Assembly: GCF_001426885.1 (NCBI RefSeq)
Contig: NZ_LMFP01000026.1
Span: forward strand, 52,339 to 116,338
DNA from: Pelomonas sp. Root1444
Lineage (GTDB): Bacteria; Pseudomonadota; Gammaproteobacteria; Burkholderiales; Burkholderiaceae_C
Length of the DNA: 64,000 nt
Direction of reading: 5' to 3'
Within the stretch, counting starts at the first letter, position 1, and each line of letters begins with the position of its first letter. Under the pieces are notes generated by a model. That model worked only from the letters and a program-made list of their open reading frames with translations. It was not told the origin of the DNA and did not search any database. Positions 26,554 through 38,353 of this stretch are shown here, in pieces. Position numbers and translations under genes: made by a program.

Positions 26554-28416
26554 ATGACTCGCAGTAATCGTTCGGCCAGGGCTTTCGCGCCCCGGCGACT
26601 CCTTCGTTACGTCCTGATGGGGATGGCCTGTTGCGGCGCCTCTGCCATGGCGGGCACCGGCAACGGCGACCTGACGGACACCAACATCAACTACGTCGGG
26701 CGCTGGGACAAAGGCAACAGCGCGACCTATCGCAGCTATTGGAACGGCTCGTACCTGTCCACCAAGTTCACCGGCACGACGGTGAAGGTGAAGCTGGCCG
26801 AGAAGACGGTCTTCATGGCCATCATCGACGGGGTGCCCACCACCCACTGGGACAGGATCGGCACCGTCGACCTCACGCCCACGCCCCTGGCGAACGGGAC
26901 GCACACGCTGAAGATCATCTCCAAGTACGAGAAGACCGAGTTGCCGTTCCAAGGCCTGGTGCTGGACGCGGGCGCATCCACGGTGCGGCCCGACCCCCTT
27001 CCGGTGGTGGAATTCATTGGCGACTCCATCACCTCCGGCGTGACGACGACCGACGTGGCAGTCTCGGACTACGCTTGGTTGACCGGCGAAAGAATGGGCG
27101 CCGACCACACCCAGATCTCCTATCCCGGAATCACCCTGTCCGACGGCTACCACTACTCGGACAACACCTTCCCGGGGATGGAGTCGCTGTACTTCAAGCT
27201 GTGGCAGGCCAACCGGTGCCCCGACGTAGCCTGCACCGGCAACCCGGCCTGGAACTTCGCCAACTACGCGGTCAAGCTGGTCGTCGTGAACCTCGGCACC
27301 AACGACGCCTTCAACTCGGTGCCTTCGGCCACGTTCCAGAGCCGCTACACCACCTTCCTGCAGAACATCCGGGCCAAGTTCCCCAACGCGGACATCTTCG
27401 CGCTGCGCACCTTCGGCGGCTATTACCAGACGGAGACGCAGGCGGTGGTGAATGCGCGCATCAGCGCGGGCGATGCCAAAGTGCACTACGTGGATACCAC
27501 CGGCTGGTTGGATTCATCCACGGGGTCCACCGACTTCACCGATGGGGTTCACCCCGGTGACGCCGGCCACGTCAAGGTCAGCAACCGGCTGTTGCCCATC
27601 CTGCTGCCCTATCTCGGCAACGTGACGCGCAACGACACGCAGTTCAGCTACGACACCACCGCCAACTGGCCCAGCGGCGGGCAGAACGGTGCCTACCTGA
27701 ACGACAACCACTGGTCCAGTGTCCCCAACGCCTATTACCAAGTGCCGTTCACCGGCACGCAGGTCAAGCTGTACGGCGGGCAGGCGCCGGCGCACGGCAT
27801 TGCGGCCGTGTCCATCGACGGTGGCGCCGAGACCCTGGTCGACGCCTACTCGGCCACCCGCAAGGACGACGTGCTGCTGTGGAGCAGCCCGGTGCTTTCC
27901 GCCGGCAGTCACACGCTGAAGGTACGCACCACCGGTGCCAAGAACGCCAGCGCCACGGGTACCTACGTCGTGGGGGACCGGGTCGACGTCATCGACGGCG
28001 GTGTGAACCTGCTGAGCAATGCCGGCTTCGAGGGCGGGCTGAGTGGCTGGAGCACGTGGTCGCAGGGCGGCGCGGTGTCCAGCGCCACGACGCAGCCCAA
28101 CTCCGGCTCGTCGCACCTGGTGCACAACGGCACGGGCGCGTACCAGGCTTACACCGCCCAGACCCTCACTGGCCTGCCCAACGGGTCTTACACCGTGAAG
28201 GCCTGGGTGCGGGGCACGGCCGGCCACCAGCTCTACGTGAAGGGCTTCGGCGGCAGCCAGGTGTCTGTCACCTCGGTGGCTTCGAACGTCTACACGCAGC
28301 TGACCATCAGCAACATCAACGTCAGCAACGGCAGCGCCGAGATCGGCTTCTGGACGAGCGTCGGGTCCGGCACCGGCTGGCTCCACGTGGACGACATGAC
28401 CTTCTACAAGCAATAG
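26554..28416 (+). CDS. Secreted multidomain SGNH carbohydrate esterase (CE2-like)
   Basis: A 620-residue secreted protein. After the signal peptide (ending near SAMAGT) comes a beta-sandwich (about 40-130), then an SGNH hydrolase domain with GDSIT (Ser158), LGTND, and the catalytic pair in DGVHP (Asp330, His333). A second beta-sandwich (about 365-485) and a C-terminal CBM4/9-like module starting NLLSNAGFEGGLSGW (about 488-620) follow. The sandwich-plus-SGNH order is that of CE2 acetyl esterases, which deacetylate xylan or glucomannan. The ATG at 26554 follows an aagg-type site. Its upstream region carries the GntR-type operator, so it may be regulated separately from the GH3-GH31 pair. Confidence 0.85.
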   Translation: MTRSNRSARAFAPRRLLRYVLMGMACCGASAMAGTGNGDLTDTNINYVGRWDKGNSATYRSYWNGSYLSTKFTGTTVKVKLAEKTVFMAIIDGVPTTHWDRIGTVDLTPTPLANGTHTLKIISKYEKTELPFQGLVLDAGASTVRPDPLPVVEFIGDSITSGVTTTDVAVSDYAWLTGERMGADHTQISYPGITLSDGYHYSDNTFPGMESLYFKLWQANRCPDVACTGNPAWNFANYAVKLVVVNLGTNDAFNSVPSATFQSRYTTFLQNIRAKFPNADIFALRTFGGYYQTETQAVVNARISAGDAKVHYVDTTGWLDSSTGSTDFTDGVHPGDAGHVKVSNRLLPILLPYLGNVTRNDTQFSYDTTANWPSGGQNGAYLNDNHWSSVPNAYYQVPFTGTQVKLYGGQAPAHGIAAVSIDGGAETLVDAYSATRKDDVLLWSSPVLSAGSHTLKVRTTGAKNASATGTYVVGDRVDVIDGGVNLLSNAGFEGGLSGWSTWSQGGAVSSATTQPNSGSSHLVHNGTGAYQAYTAQTLTGLPNGSYTVKAWVRGTAGHQLYVKGFGGSQVSVTSVASNVYTQLTISNINVSNGSAEIGFWTSVGSGTGWLHVDDMTFYKQ

Positions 28417-28430
28417 GCCAGGGAGGCGGC

Positions 28431-28455
28431 CCCGGCACGCGTTGCGCGTGTCGGG
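28431..28455. terminator. Hairpin between convergent esterase and ugpQ genes
   Basis: Eleven base pairs form between 28431-28441 and 28445-28455 around a three-base loop, with one G-T wobble. The hairpin sits midway between two convergent genes and would serve both strands. No T run follows, so the strength as an intrinsic terminator is uncertain. Confidence 0.5.
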
Positions 28456-28499
28456 CCCGCCCATCCGGACGCCGCGCTGCTCGCCGGCGTCGAGAGAAT

Positions 28500-29233
28500 T
28501 CAGCGTCCGGGCCCCAGTTGATCGACCGCGTCCGTGATGATCCCGTCGATACCGTCTTCGATCAGCCGCCTGGCGACGGGCGCATCGTTGACCGTGTAGA
28601 CCAGCGCCCGCCAGCCCTGCGCATGCAGCCGCTCAATCAGCGCCGCGTCCATCAGCCGCCAGTTCGTGATGACGGCGACGACGCCCAGCGCCTGGGCCGC
28701 CTCGGGCCAGCCGTCCCACAGCTCGTCCAGCAGCAGCGCGCGGGGCAGGGCGGGTTCGGCGTCGCGCGCGGCGGCCAGCGCCTCGGGCTTGAAGCTGCTC
28801 AGCAGCGGCGGCACCGCGCCGGCCCACAGCCTGGCGGCCTCGCGGGCGACGGCGGCGCCGGTGCGGGCCTCCTCGCCGGGGCAGGGCTTGATCTCGATGT
28901 TCAGCGCGCAGCCATTGGCCTGGCAAAAGGCGGCGATCTGCTCAAAGCGCGGCAACGGCTCCGCCGCGAAGGGCGGGCTGTGCCAGCTGCCGGCGTCGAG
29001 CCTCGACAGCGCTGCCCAGTCCTGTTCGGCCGGCGAGCCCTGGCCGCTGGTCGTGCGGTCCAGCGTGTCGTCGTGCAGCAGGAAGGCCTGGCCGTCGCGG
29101 CTCAGCTTGACGTCGCACTCAAAGGCGCGAAAGCCGAAGCCGGCGCCCATGCGGAAGGCGGCCAGCGTGTTCTCCGGCGCCAGCTTGCCGGCGCCGCGGT
29201 GCGCCAGCCACAGCGGGTAGGGCCAGGGCTTGT

Positions 29234-29237
<4 letters not shown>
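28500..29237 (-). CDS. ugpQ: Glycerophosphodiester phosphodiesterase
   Basis: UgpQ hydrolyses glycerophosphodiesters to sn-glycerol 3-phosphate and an alcohol. The 245-residue GDPD-fold enzyme shows [18 protein letters not shown] (catalytic His and metal-binding Glu), the [26 protein letters not shown] segment, NIEIKP, and the terminal DGIITDAV. The start is a GTG overlapping the ugpC stop as GTGA, because no ATG gives the conserved N-terminus. There is no signal peptide, so it works in the cytoplasm on diesters brought in by the Ugp transporter. It is the last gene of ugpBAECQ, the same order as in E. coli. Confidence 0.92.
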
Positions 29238-30289
<1,052 letters not shown>

Positions 30290-31138
30290 TTATTTCTCGG
30301 TATCGACCAGGCCCTTGACGAACCAGCGCTGCATCAGGATGACGACCAGCGCCGGCGGCAGCATGGCGAGCAGGGCCGTGGCCATGACGATGTTCCAGTC
30401 GTTGGCCGCCTCGCCGCCGCTGATCATGCGTTTGATGCCGATGACCACGGGGTACATGGACTCGTCGGTGGTGACCAGCAGCGGCCAGAGGTACTGGTTC
30501 CAGCCGTAGATGAACTGGATGACGAAGAGGGCGGCGATGCTGGTGCGGGACAGCGGCAGCAGCACGTCCCTGAAGAAGCGCAGCGGCGACGCGCCGTCGA
30601 TGCGCGAGGCCTCCACCAGCTCGTCCGGCACGGTCAGGAAGAACTGGCGTAACAGGAAGGTGGCCGTGGCCGAGGCGATCAGCGGCACGGTCAGGCCGGC
30701 GTAGCTGTTGAGCATGTGCAGGTCGGCCACCACCTGGTAGGTGGGCCCGATGCGCACCTCCACCGGCAGCATCAACGTCACGAAGATGGCCCAGAAGAAG
30801 ACCTGCCGCAGCGGGAAGCGGAAGTAGACGATGGCAAAGGCCGACAGCAGCGAGATGGCGATCTTGCCGACCGCGATGACCATGGCCGTCACGAAGCTCA
30901 CCCACATCATGCGGGCCACCGGCGCGCTGGAGCCCGCACCCGCGCCACCGCCCAGCGCGGTGGTCACGTTGTCGATGAAGTGGCCACCCGGCAGCAGCGG
31001 CATGGGTGCATGCACGATGGCCTCGGCCGTCTGCGTGGCGGCGACGAAGGTCACGTAGAGCGGGAAGGCCACCACCGCCACGCCCAGCAGCAGGATGGCG
31101 TGGGCCAGCCAGTCCAGCCAGGGCTTTCTCTCGACCAT
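30290..31138 (-). CDS. ugpE: sn-Glycerol-3-phosphate ABC transporter permease
   Basis: This 282-residue inner-membrane permease has six predicted helices and the EAA loop [23 protein letters not shown], which contacts the ATPase. Length and the [31 protein letters not shown] beginning match UgpE. The ATG at 31138 overlaps the ugpA stop by one base. It pairs with UgpA to form the membrane channel. Confidence 0.93.
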   Translation of the reverse strand: MVERKPWLDWLAHAILLLGVAVVAFPLYVTFVAATQTAEAIVHAPMPLLPGGHFIDNVTTALGGGAGAGSSAPVARMMWVSFVTAMVIAVGKIAISLLSAFAIVYFRFPLRQVFFWAIFVTLMLPVEVRIGPTYQVVADLHMLNSYAGLTVPLIASATATFLLRQFFLTVPDELVEASRIDGASPLRFFRDVLLPLSRTSIAALFVIQFIYGWNQYLWPLLVTTDESMYPVVIGIKRMISGGEAANDWNIVMATALLAMLPPALVVILMQRWFVKGLVDTEK

Positions 31139-32025
31139 CAGTACTGCACCTTTTTCTCGACAAAGCGGAACTGCAGCACCGTCAGGCTGACCACGATGAC
31201 CATCAGCACCACGCTCTGTGCGGCCGAGCCGCCCAGGTCCAGGCTCTTGAAACCGTCGTGGTAGACCTTGTAGACCAGGATGGCCGTCTCCTTGCCCGGG
31301 CCGCCCTGCGTGGCCGCATCGACGATGCCGAAGGTGTCGAAGAAGGCGTAGACGATGTTGATGACCAGCAGGAAGAAGCTGGTCGGCGACAGCAGCGGGA
31401 AGGTCACGTCCCAGAAGCGCCGCCAGGGGCTGGCGCCGTCGATCGCCGCGGCTTCGATGAGCGAGCGCGGGATGGACTGCAGCCCGGCCAGGAAGAACAG
31501 GAAGTTGTAGGAGATCTGCTTCCACACGGCGGCCAGCACGATCAGCGCCATCGCGTGGTCGGCGTCGAGCAGGTGGTTCCAGTCGAAGCCCAGCGCGCGC
31601 AGGCCGTAGGCCACGATGCCGATGGACGGCGCGAACATGAACAGCCACAGCACGCCGGCGATGGCCGGCGCCACTGCGTAAGGCCAGATCAGCAGCGTCT
31701 TGTAGACGCCCGCGCCGCGCGCGACGCGATTGGCCATGACGGCCAGCAGCAGCGAGACCGACAGGCCGAGGCCCGCCACCAGCAGCGAGAACAGGGCGGT
31801 GGTCTTGAACGAGTCGAGGTAGCTCGTGTCGGCGAGCAGGGCCTGGAAGTTGGCCAGCCCCACCCATTCGGTGGAGAGGCCGAAGGCGTCCTGCTGCTGG
31901 AACGACTGCAGCAGTGCCTGCGCCGCGGGCCAGAAGAAGAACACGCCGATGACGGCGGCCTGCGGCGCCAGCAGCAGCCAGGGCAGCCAGCGGGAGCGGA
32001 AGACGACGCGCTTTTCCTGGGCCAT
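31138..32025 (-). CDS. ugpA: sn-Glycerol-3-phosphate ABC transporter permease
   Basis: A 295-residue permease, first of the two membrane subunits. It has six helices and the EAA motif [24 protein letters not shown]. The N-terminal [25 protein letters not shown] and the late [16 protein letters not shown] segment fit the UgpA/MalF-type subfamily. It begins ten bases after ugpB and ends overlapping ugpE, so the operon is tightly packed. Confidence 0.93.
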   Translation of the reverse strand: MAQEKRVVFRSRWLPWLLLAPQAAVIGVFFFWPAAQALLQSFQQQDAFGLSTEWVGLANFQALLADTSYLDSFKTTALFSLLVAGLGLSVSLLLAVMANRVARGAGVYKTLLIWPYAVAPAIAGVLWLFMFAPSIGIVAYGLRALGFDWNHLLDADHAMALIVLAAVWKQISYNFLFFLAGLQSIPRSLIEAAAIDGASPWRRFWDVTFPLLSPTSFFLLVINIVYAFFDTFGIVDAATQGGPGKETAILVYKVYHDGFKSLDLGGSAAQSVVLMVIVVSLTVLQFRFVEKKVQY

Positions 32026-32035
32026 GCCAACCGCT

Positions 32036-33328
32036 TCAGAGCTTTGCGGTCTTGGCGAACTTATCGAGCTGCTCGTTGCCGCGCTTGATGGCCGCGTCTA
32101 TGCCTTCCTTGGCGGTCTTCTTGCCGGCCCAGACCAGCTCGAACTCCTCGTCGACGATGGTGCGGATCTGCGGGTGGTTGCCCAGGCGTACGCCGCGCGA
32201 CTTGTCGGTGGTCTTGCGGATCATCTGGTTCACGGACACGTCGGTGCCGGGGTTGGCCTTGTAGAAACCGCTGGCCTCGGTGGTGGTGAAGGCCGCCTTG
32301 GTGACGGGCAGGTAGCCGGTGCGCTTGTGGCTTTCGGAGGCCACGTCGGCCCGCGCCAGGTACTCGAAGAACTTGGCCACGCCCTTGTACTCGGCCGGTT
32401 TCTTGCCCGCCATGACCCACAGGCTCGCGCCGCCGATGATGGTGTTCTGCGGCGCGCCGGGCACGTCGGGGTAGTAGGGCAGGGTGCCGATGCCGAAGGC
32501 GAACTTGGCGTTCTTCTTGACGTCGCCGTAGATGCTGGACGAGGCGGTGGTCATGGCGCACTCGCCCGAGACGAAGGTGGCGTCCGACGCGTTGCCGCGG
32601 CCCTTGTAGACGAACAGGCCCTGCTTGGCCATGTTGGCCAGGTTCTCGATGTGGCGCAGGTGCAGCGGGGTGTTGAAGGCCAGCCGCGCGTCCAGGCCGC
32701 CGAAGCCGTTGTTCTTGGTGGCGAATTCGACGTTGTGCCAGGCCGAGAAGCTCTCCAGCTGCGTCCAGCTCATCCAGGACGTGGTGAGCGGGCATTTGCT
32801 GCCGTTGGCCTTGAGCTTGGCGGCGGCCGAGGCCACCTCGGGCCAGCTGGTGGGCGGCTTGTCGACGCCGGCGGCCTTCAGCGCGTCCTTGTTGTAGAAG
32901 AAGACGGTGGTGGAGCTGTTGAAGGGGAAGCTCAGCATCTGGCCATTGGGGGCCGTGTAGTAGCTGGCCACCGCGGGGACGTAGGCGGCGGGGTCGAAGG
33001 CGACGCCGGCCTCCTTCATGATGTCGGCCACCGGCTTGATGGCGGCCTTGCTGGCCATCATCGTGGCGGTGCCGACCTCGAAGACCTGCAGGATGTGCGG
33101 CGCCTGGCCGGCGCGGAAGGCGGCGATGGCCGCCGGCATGGATTCCTCATAGGTGCCCTTGAAGGTGGGCACGACCTTGTAGTCCTTCTGGCTGGCGTTG
33201 AAGTCCCGGGCCAGGTCGTTGACCCATTCGCCCCGCGCCCCGCCCATGGCGTGCCACCAATGGATCTCGGTCTGGGCCTGGACTTGGGCGGCCAGCACCA
33301 GGGTCGCGGCAAGGGCGAACGATTTCAT
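32036..33328 (-). CDS. ugpB: sn-Glycerol-3-phosphate-binding periplasmic protein
   Basis: The 430-residue solute-binding protein opens the ugp operon. A signal peptide ([18 protein letters not shown]) precedes [11 protein letters not shown], the start typical of mature UgpB. The [26 protein letters not shown] and [16 protein letters not shown] segments match the family 1 solute-binding fold. It should capture glycerol 3-phosphate and glycerophosphodiesters in the periplasm. In E. coli the operon is under PhoB; no clear Pho box is seen upstream here. Confidence 0.93.
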   Translation of the reverse strand: MKSFALAATLVLAAQVQAQTEIHWWHAMGGARGEWVNDLARDFNASQKDYKVVPTFKGTYEESMPAAIAAFRAGQAPHILQVFEVGTATMMASKAAIKPVADIMKEAGVAFDPAAYVPAVASYYTAPNGQMLSFPFNSSTTVFFYNKDALKAAGVDKPPTSWPEVASAAAKLKANGSKCPLTTSWMSWTQLESFSAWHNVEFATKNNGFGGLDARLAFNTPLHLRHIENLANMAKQGLFVYKGRGNASDATFVSGECAMTTASSSIYGDVKKNAKFAFGIGTLPYYPDVPGAPQNTIIGGASLWVMAGKKPAEYKGVAKFFEYLARADVASESHKRTGYLPVTKAAFTTTEASGFYKANPGTDVSVNQMIRKTTDKSRGVRLGNHPQIRTIVDEEFELVWAGKKTAKEGIDAAIKRGNEQLDKFAKTAKL

Positions 33329-33410
33329 TCAGCGTCTCCGTGAGGTGTTTTGCGGGCCAGCATAGCGCCGCTTGATGAGCCACGAATGGCGGGCAAATAC
33401 GGTGGCGCCC

Positions 33411-33484
33411 AGGGGGAACGCCCCCTCGGTTAGGATTCCCGACCCTGCCGCAAGGGGCTGTGGCCACAAGCCGGGCGTCCTTGC
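33411..33484 (+). other. Inverted repeats in the ugpB/oxidoreductase intergenic region
   Basis: The 234-base gap between ugpB and the divergent oxidoreductase holds two hairpins. One pairs aggggg (33411-33416) with ccccct (33421-33426) around a four-base loop. The other pairs gcaagg (33450-33455) with ccttgc (33479-33484), with further internal pairing through tggcca. No gene or confident promoter is seen in the gap; these may be leader structures of the downstream gene. Confidence 0.35.
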
Positions 33485-33562
33485 CCGCCGCGCTGCCAGA
33501 CCCGCGCCGCTGCCCGTCCGACCCGGCCTGCCAAGGCCTCTTTTCCGGTCACGCCGGTTGCC

Positions 33563-36500
33563 ATGAACGCTCCGCATCCCCTGATGCCCACCGCTGAAGC
33601 GGCCGAGAGCGCAGCCCCCCGGTTGCGCGAGATCCCCTACAACTACACGTCGTTCTCCGACCGCGAGATCGTCATCCGTCTGCTGGGCTCCCGGGCGTGG
33701 GAGCTGCTGGACCAGTTGCGGCTGGAGCGCCGCACGGGCCGGTCCGCGCGCATGTTGTACGAGGTGCTGGGCGACATCTGGGTGGTGCAGCGCAACCCCT
33801 ACCTGCAGGACGACCTGCTGGACAACCCGCGGCGCCGGGACCTCCTCATCGAGGCCTTGCACCACCGCCTCGCCGAGGTGGAGAAGCGCCGCGACGCGGC
33901 CGCCGACGCGCAGCGCGACGCGGCCGTGGGCGAGCTGCTGAAGGCGGCCCGTGCGGCGGTGGCCGAGTTCGCGACGATGTTCGAACGCGTGGCGGTGCTG
34001 CGCAAGCGCGCCTCCAAGACGCTGGCCCGCCACACGGCCAAGGACAACATCAAGTTCGACGGCCTGTCGCGCGTGTCGCACGTGACCGACGCGACCGACT
34101 GGCGCGTCGAGTACCCCTTCGTCGTGCTCACGCCCGACACCGAGGCCGAGATGGCCGGGCTGGTCGGCGCCTGCTTCGAGCTGGGCCTGACCGTCATCCC
34201 GCGTGGCGGCGGCACCGGCTACACGGGCGGAGCGATCCCGCTGGTGTGGAACAGCGCCGTCATCAACACCGAGAAGCTCGAGGCCCTGCGCGGCGTCGAG
34301 ATGCTGCAACTGCCGGGCCTGGACCGCGAGGTGCCCACCATCTTCAGCGAGGCCGGTGTCGTCACGCAGCGCGTGGCCGACCTGGCCGAGGCCAACGGCT
34401 TCGTCTTCGCGGTGGACCCGACGAGCGCCGAGGCCAGCTGCATCGGCGGCAACGTGGCGATGAACGCCGGCGGCAAGAAGGCCGTGCTGTGGGGCACGGC
34501 GCTGGACAACCTGGCCAGCTGGAGGATGGTGACGCCCGAGGCCAAGTGGCTGGAGGTCGTGCGCCTGAACCACAACCTCGGCAAGATCCATGACGTGGAG
34601 GTGGCGAGCTTCGAGCTGCGCTACTTCGACGCGACCGGCAAGACGCTGGAGAAGACCGAGCGCCTCGACATCCCCGGCCGCGTGTTCCGCAAGGAGGGCC
34701 TGGGCAAGGACGTGACGGACAAGTTCCTCGCCGGCCTGCCGGGCATCCAGAAGGAAGGCTGCGACGGCCTCATCACGAGCGCACGCTGGATCGTGCATCG
34801 CATGCCGGCGCATGTGCGCACGGTCTGCCTGGAGTTCTTCGGCAACCCCAAGGACTGCGTGCCCAGCATCGTCGACATCAAGGACTACATGTTCAGGGTC
34901 GCCGACTCCGGCGTGCTGCTGGCGGGCCTGGAGCACCTGGACGACCGCTACCTGAAGGCGGTCGGCTACGCCACCAAGAGCAAGCGCGGCGGCCTGCCGA
35001 AGATGGTGCTGGTGGGCGACATCGTCGGCGACGATGCCGACGCGGTGGCGCGGGCAACGTCTGAAGTCGTGCGCCTGGCCAACGGCCGCTCGGGCGAGGG
35101 CTTCATCGCCGTCAGCGCCGATGCGCGCAAGAAGTTCTGGCTGGACCGCAAGCGCACCGCGGCCATCAGCAAGCACACGAACGCGTTCAAGGTGAACGAG
35201 GACGTCGTCATCCCGCTGAACCGCATGGGCGAGTACACGCTGGGCATCGAGCGCATCAACATCGAGCTGTCGCTGCGCAACAAGCTGGAGCTGGTGACTG
35301 CGCTGACGGGCCTGTTCACCGCCGGCAAGCTGCCGCTGGGCAAGGATGACGACGCCCGCGAGATCCCCAGCGCCGAGTTGCTGGAGGACCGCGTGCAGCA
35401 GGCTCTCGCCTTGCTGCGCGACGTGGGCGCGCTGTGGCAGCAATGGCTGGACGGCCTCGACAGCCTTGGCTTCTTCGAGCCGCTGCAGACGCATGAGCTG
35501 CGCGCCTCCTGGAAGACGCAGATCCTCAAGCCGCTGCAGGGCATCTTCAACGGCGTGGCCTTCGAGCCGCTGCTGGCCGAGTGCAAGCGCATCCACAAGG
35601 AGGTGCTGCGCGGCCGCGTGTGGGTGGCCCTGCACATGCACGCCGGCGACGGCAACGTGCACACCAACATCCCCGTCAACAGCGACAACTACGCGATGCT
35701 GCAGACGGCCCATGTGGCCGTGGCGCGCATCATGCAGCTGGCGCGTTCGCTGGACGGCGTCATCTCGGGCGAGCACGGCATCGGCATCACGAAGCTGGAG
35801 TTCCTGACCGACGACGAACTGGCCAACTTCACGGCGTACAAGAAGCGCGTCGACCCGGAAGGCCGCTTCAACAAGGGCAAACTGTTGCGCGATGCCGCGA
35901 TGCCGGCCGACCTGCGCAACGCCTACACGCCGTCTTTCGGCCTGATGGGGCATGAGTCGCTGATCATGCAGCAGAGCGACATCGGCGCCATCAGCGACTC
36001 CATCAAGGACTGCCTGCGCTGCGGCAAGTGCAAGCCGGTCTGCGCCACGCACGTGCCGCGCGCCAACCTGCTCTACAGCCCGCGCAACAAGATCCTCGCC
36101 ACGTCGCTGCTGGTCGAGGCCTTCCTCTACGAGGAGCAGACGCGCCGCGGCGTGTCGATCAAGCACTGGGAGGAGTTCGAGGACGTGGCCGACCACTGCA
36201 CGGTCTGCCACAAGTGCGAGAAGCCGTGCCCGGTCAACATCGACTTCGGCGATGTGACGATGAACATGCGCAACCTGCTGCGCAAGATGGGCAAGAAGAG
36301 CTTCCGGCCCGGCAATGCGGCGGCGATGTTCATGCTGAACGCGACCAACCCGCAGACCATCAAGTTCGCCCGCACGGCCATGGTGGACATCGGCTTCAAG
36401 GCGCAGCGCTTTGCGGTGGACCTGTTCAAGCCCGCCGGCCGCAAGCAGACGAGCGCGCCGCCATCCACGCACAACCTGGGTCCGGTGAAGGAACAGGTCA

Positions 36501-37420
36501 TCCACTTCATCAACAAGAAGCTGCCCGGCGGCCTGCCCAAGAAGACGGCACGCGCGCTGCTGGACATCGAGGACAAGGACTACGTGCCCATCATCCGCCC
36601 GCCGGCCACGGCGAGCGAGACGGAGGCGGTGTTCTATTTCCCGGGCTGCGGCTCCGAGCGGCTGTTCAGCCAGGTGGGCCTGGCCACGCAGGCCATGCTG
36701 TGGCATGCCGGCGTGCAGACGGTGCTGCCGCCCGGGTATCTCTGCTGCGGCTATCCGCAGCGCGGCTCGGGCCAGTTCGACAAGGCCGAGAAGATGATCA
36801 CCGACAACCGCGTGCTCTTCCACCGCGTCGCCAACACGCTGAACTACCTCGACATCAAGACCGTGGTGGTGTCATGCGGCACCTGCTACGACCAGCTGCA
36901 GGGCTACAAGTTCGAGGACATCTTCCCGGGCTGCCGCATCATCGACATCCACGAGTACCTGCTGGAGAAGGGCATCACGCTCGGCTCCAAGACCAGCTAC
37001 CTGTACCACGACCCCTGCCATTCGCCGATGAAGCTGCAGGAGCCGATGAAGACGGTGAAGGCGCTGGTGGGCGAGAACGTCGTCAAGAACGAGCGCTGCT
37101 GTGGCGAGAGCGGCACGCTGGGCGTGACGCGGCCCGACATCTCCACGCAGGTGCGCTTCCGCAAGGAAGAGGAGCTGCGCAAGACGGAGGTGCAGCTGCG
37201 CGAATCGGGCAAGGTCGGTGCGAACGACAACCTGAAGATCCTGACCTCCTGCCCCAGCTGCCTGCAAGGCCTGAGCCGCTACGGGGACGACCTGCAGAAC
37301 GGCCTGCTCGAAGCCGACTACATCGTGGTCGAGATGGCACGCCAGATCCTGGGCGAGAACTGGATGCCGGAGTACGTGGCCAAGGCCAACAACGGCGGCA
37401 TCGAGCGGGTGCTGGTGTGA
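33563..37420 (+). CDS. FAD/FMN and Fe-S oxidoreductase with DUF3683 domain (GlcD-GlcF-like fusion)
   Basis: A 1285-residue multidomain dehydrogenase. An N-terminal DUF3683 region (about 10-150) precedes a p-cresol methylhydroxylase-type FAD domain ([15 protein letters not shown] near 215) and the FAD-oxidase C-terminal domain, with [12 protein letters not shown] near residue 690. Two 4Fe-4S motifs follow, [11 protein letters not shown] (about 817) and [12 protein letters not shown] (about 879), then two CCG domains ([17 protein letters not shown], and CCGESGTLG at the end) as in GlcF and heterodisulfide reductase subunits. It is thus a natural fusion of GlcD-like and GlcF-like parts that should oxidise a 2-hydroxy acid such as D-lactate or glycolate; the substrate is not known. 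Such fusions are widespread in Burkholderiales. Confidence 0.9.
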   Translation: MNAPHPLMPTAEAAESAAPRLREIPYNYTSFSDREIVIRLLGSRAWELLDQLRLERRTGRSARMLYEVLGDIWVVQRNPYLQDDLLDNPRRRDLLIEALHHRLAEVEKRRDAAADAQRDAAVGELLKAARAAVAEFATMFERVAVLRKRASKTLARHTAKDNIKFDGLSRVSHVTDATDWRVEYPFVVLTPDTEAEMAGLVGACFELGLTVIPRGGGTGYTGGAIPLVWNSAVINTEKLEALRGVEMLQLPGLDREVPTIFSEAGVVTQRVADLAEANGFVFAVDPTSAEASCIGGNVAMNAGGKKAVLWGTALDNLASWRMVTPEAKWLEVVRLNHNLGKIHDVEVASFELRYFDATGKTLEKTERLDIPGRVFRKEGLGKDVTDKFLAGLPGIQKEGCDGLITSARWIVHRMPAHVRTVCLEFFGNPKDCVPSIVDIKDYMFRVADSGVLLAGLEHLDDRYLKAVGYATKSKRGGLPKMVLVGDIVGDDADAVARATSEVVRLANGRSGEGFIAVSADARKKFWLDRKRTAAISKHTNAFKVNEDVVIPLNRMGEYTLGIERINIELSLRNKLELVTALTGLFTAGKLPLGKDDDAREIPSAELLEDRVQQALALLRDVGALWQQWLDGLDSLGFFEPLQTHELRASWKTQILKPLQGIFNGVAFEPLLAECKRIHKEVLRGRVWVALHMHAGDGNVHTNIPVNSDNYAMLQTAHVAVARIMQLARSLDGVISGEHGIGITKLEFLTDDELANFTAYKKRVDPEGRFNKGKLLRDAAMPADLRNAYTPSFGLMGHESLIMQQSDIGAISDSIKDCLRCGKCKPVCATHVPRANLLYSPRNKILATSLLVEAFLYEEQTRRGVSIKHWEEFEDVADHCTVCHKCEKPCPVNIDFGDVTMNMRNLLRKMGKKSFRPGNAAAMFMLNATNPQTIKFARTAMVDIGFKAQRFAVDLFKPAGRKQTSAPPSTHNLGPVKEQVIHFINKKLPGGLPKKTARALLDIEDKDYVPIIRPPATASETEAVFYFPGCGSERLFSQVGLATQAMLWHAGVQTVLPPGYLCCGYPQRGSGQFDKAEKMITDNRVLFHRVANTLNYLDIKTVVVSCGTCYDQLQGYKFEDIFPGCRIIDIHEYLLEKGITLGSKTSYLYHDPCHSPMKLQEPMKTVKALVGENVVKNERCCGESGTLGVTRPDISTQVRFRKEEELRKTEVQLRESGKVGANDNLKILTSCPSCLQGLSRYGDDLQNGLLEADYIVVEMARQILGENWMPEYVAKANNGGIERVLV

Positions 37421-37860
37421 GCTTGGGCTGCCCGCTGTGCGACACCGATGGCGGTCTCGTCGTCGCGCACACGCCGCGGTTTCGCGTCGTGCGGGTGGTC
37501 GACGGCGACGAAGCGCGGCGTTTTCCGGCGTTCTACCGGCTCATCTGGGCCGAGCATGTCACCGAGTTCAGCGACCTCGCGGTCACCGATCGTCACGCCT
37601 GCATGGACGCTGTCACCGAGATCGAGCGCGTTCTAAGGTCTTTGCTGGCGCCGACCAAGGTCAACCTGGCCACCTTGGGCAATGTGGTGCCGCATCTGCA
37701 CTGGCATGTGATCGCGCGCTTCGACTGGGACAGCCACTTCCCCGCGCCGGTCTGGGCTGCCGCGCAGCGCGATGAATGGCCCGGCGGCGCCGCCGCGCGG
37801 CTGGCACAGCCGCTGCCGTCGGTGGACGCCGCCATGGCCCGCGCGCTGGCTACTTGCTGA
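37417..37860 (+). CDS. HIT-family protein
   Basis: A 147-residue histidine-triad protein. The active-site run [10 protein letters not shown] contains His-x-His-x-His in a slightly varied form, preceded by [10 protein letters not shown], and the N-terminal [10 protein letters not shown] resembles a zinc knuckle. HIT proteins hydrolyse nucleotide phosphoramidates or dinucleoside polyphosphates. The GTG start overlaps the preceding stop as GTGA and gives the expected N-terminus. The end overlaps the convergent next gene by 11 bases. Confidence 0.88.
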   Translation: MSLGCPLCDTDGGLVVAHTPRFRVVRVVDGDEARRFPAFYRLIWAEHVTEFSDLAVTDRHACMDAVTEIERVLRSLLAPTKVNLATLGNVVPHLHWHVIARFDWDSHFPAPVWAAAQRDEWPGGAAARLAQPLPSVDAAMARALATC

Positions 37861-38353
37861 GCAGGGCGACGCGCACGCGGTTCGGCGCGGCGCCGGCCAT
37901 CTGCGTGGCGCCGGGGCGGTTGGGGTCGACGAAATCGACGCTGAAGCGATAGATCTGCGCCGCCGCAGTTGACGTGCCAGCGCCGCAGTCGAGGCGGTTG
38001 ACCGCGTTGCGCACGCTGCGGGCGATCTTGTGCGAGATGCCTTTGGCGTTCACCGCGTTGACCTCGCCGTTCTCGACGACGAACTGCACCTTGACCTCGC
38101 CGTAGCGGCCTTCGTCTTCCCAGATGCGGCTGAGCGCGCTCTGCAGCTGGCCGTCGAGGTCGGCGCAGGCTGCATGCACGTCGTAGCGCGCCGGCGCCTC
38201 GATGACGCGGCCGCTGACCTCGACACGTTCGAGGTCGGCCGGTTCGGCGAAGGCGGGGCCGGCGGCGAGCGCCAGCGTGATGGCGCAGGCCATGCCGGCG
38301 AACAGGCTGTTGAGGACGGGCGTGCGTTGGGCGATCGAGTAGCGGTTGGGCAT
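37850..38353 (-). CDS. Small exported protein, TonB C-terminal-like region
   Basis: A 167-residue protein with a clear signal peptide ending at AFA-EPAD. The mature part has the pattern GEVKVQFVVENGEVNAVNAKGISHKIARSVRNAV, which resembles the beta-alpha layout of TonB C-terminal and related energy-transducing domains, but the match is by pattern only. Two cysteines (in HAACADLDG and LDCGAG) could form a disulfide. The ATG at 38353 has a good aggag site. Function is unknown. Confidence 0.7.
   Translation of the reverse strand: MPNRYSIAQRTPVLNSLFAGMACAITLALAAGPAFAEPADLERVEVSGRVIEAPARYDVHAACADLDGQLQSALSRIWEDEGRYGEVKVQFVVENGEVNAVNAKGISHKIARSVRNAVNRLDCGAGTSTAAAQIYRFSVDFVDPNRPGATQMAGAAPNRVRVALLSK

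Noticed and set aside
33329..33450. Pho box upstream of ugpB
   Set aside because: Looked for tandem CTGTCAT-type repeats and found none convincing on either strand, although ugp is PhoB-controlled in E. coli.
33329..36823. Open frame of over 1100 codons opposite the DUF3683 oxidoreductase
   Set aside because: The plus-strand gene has clear FAD and Fe-S motifs throughout; the minus frame shows none and is a codon-bias artefact.
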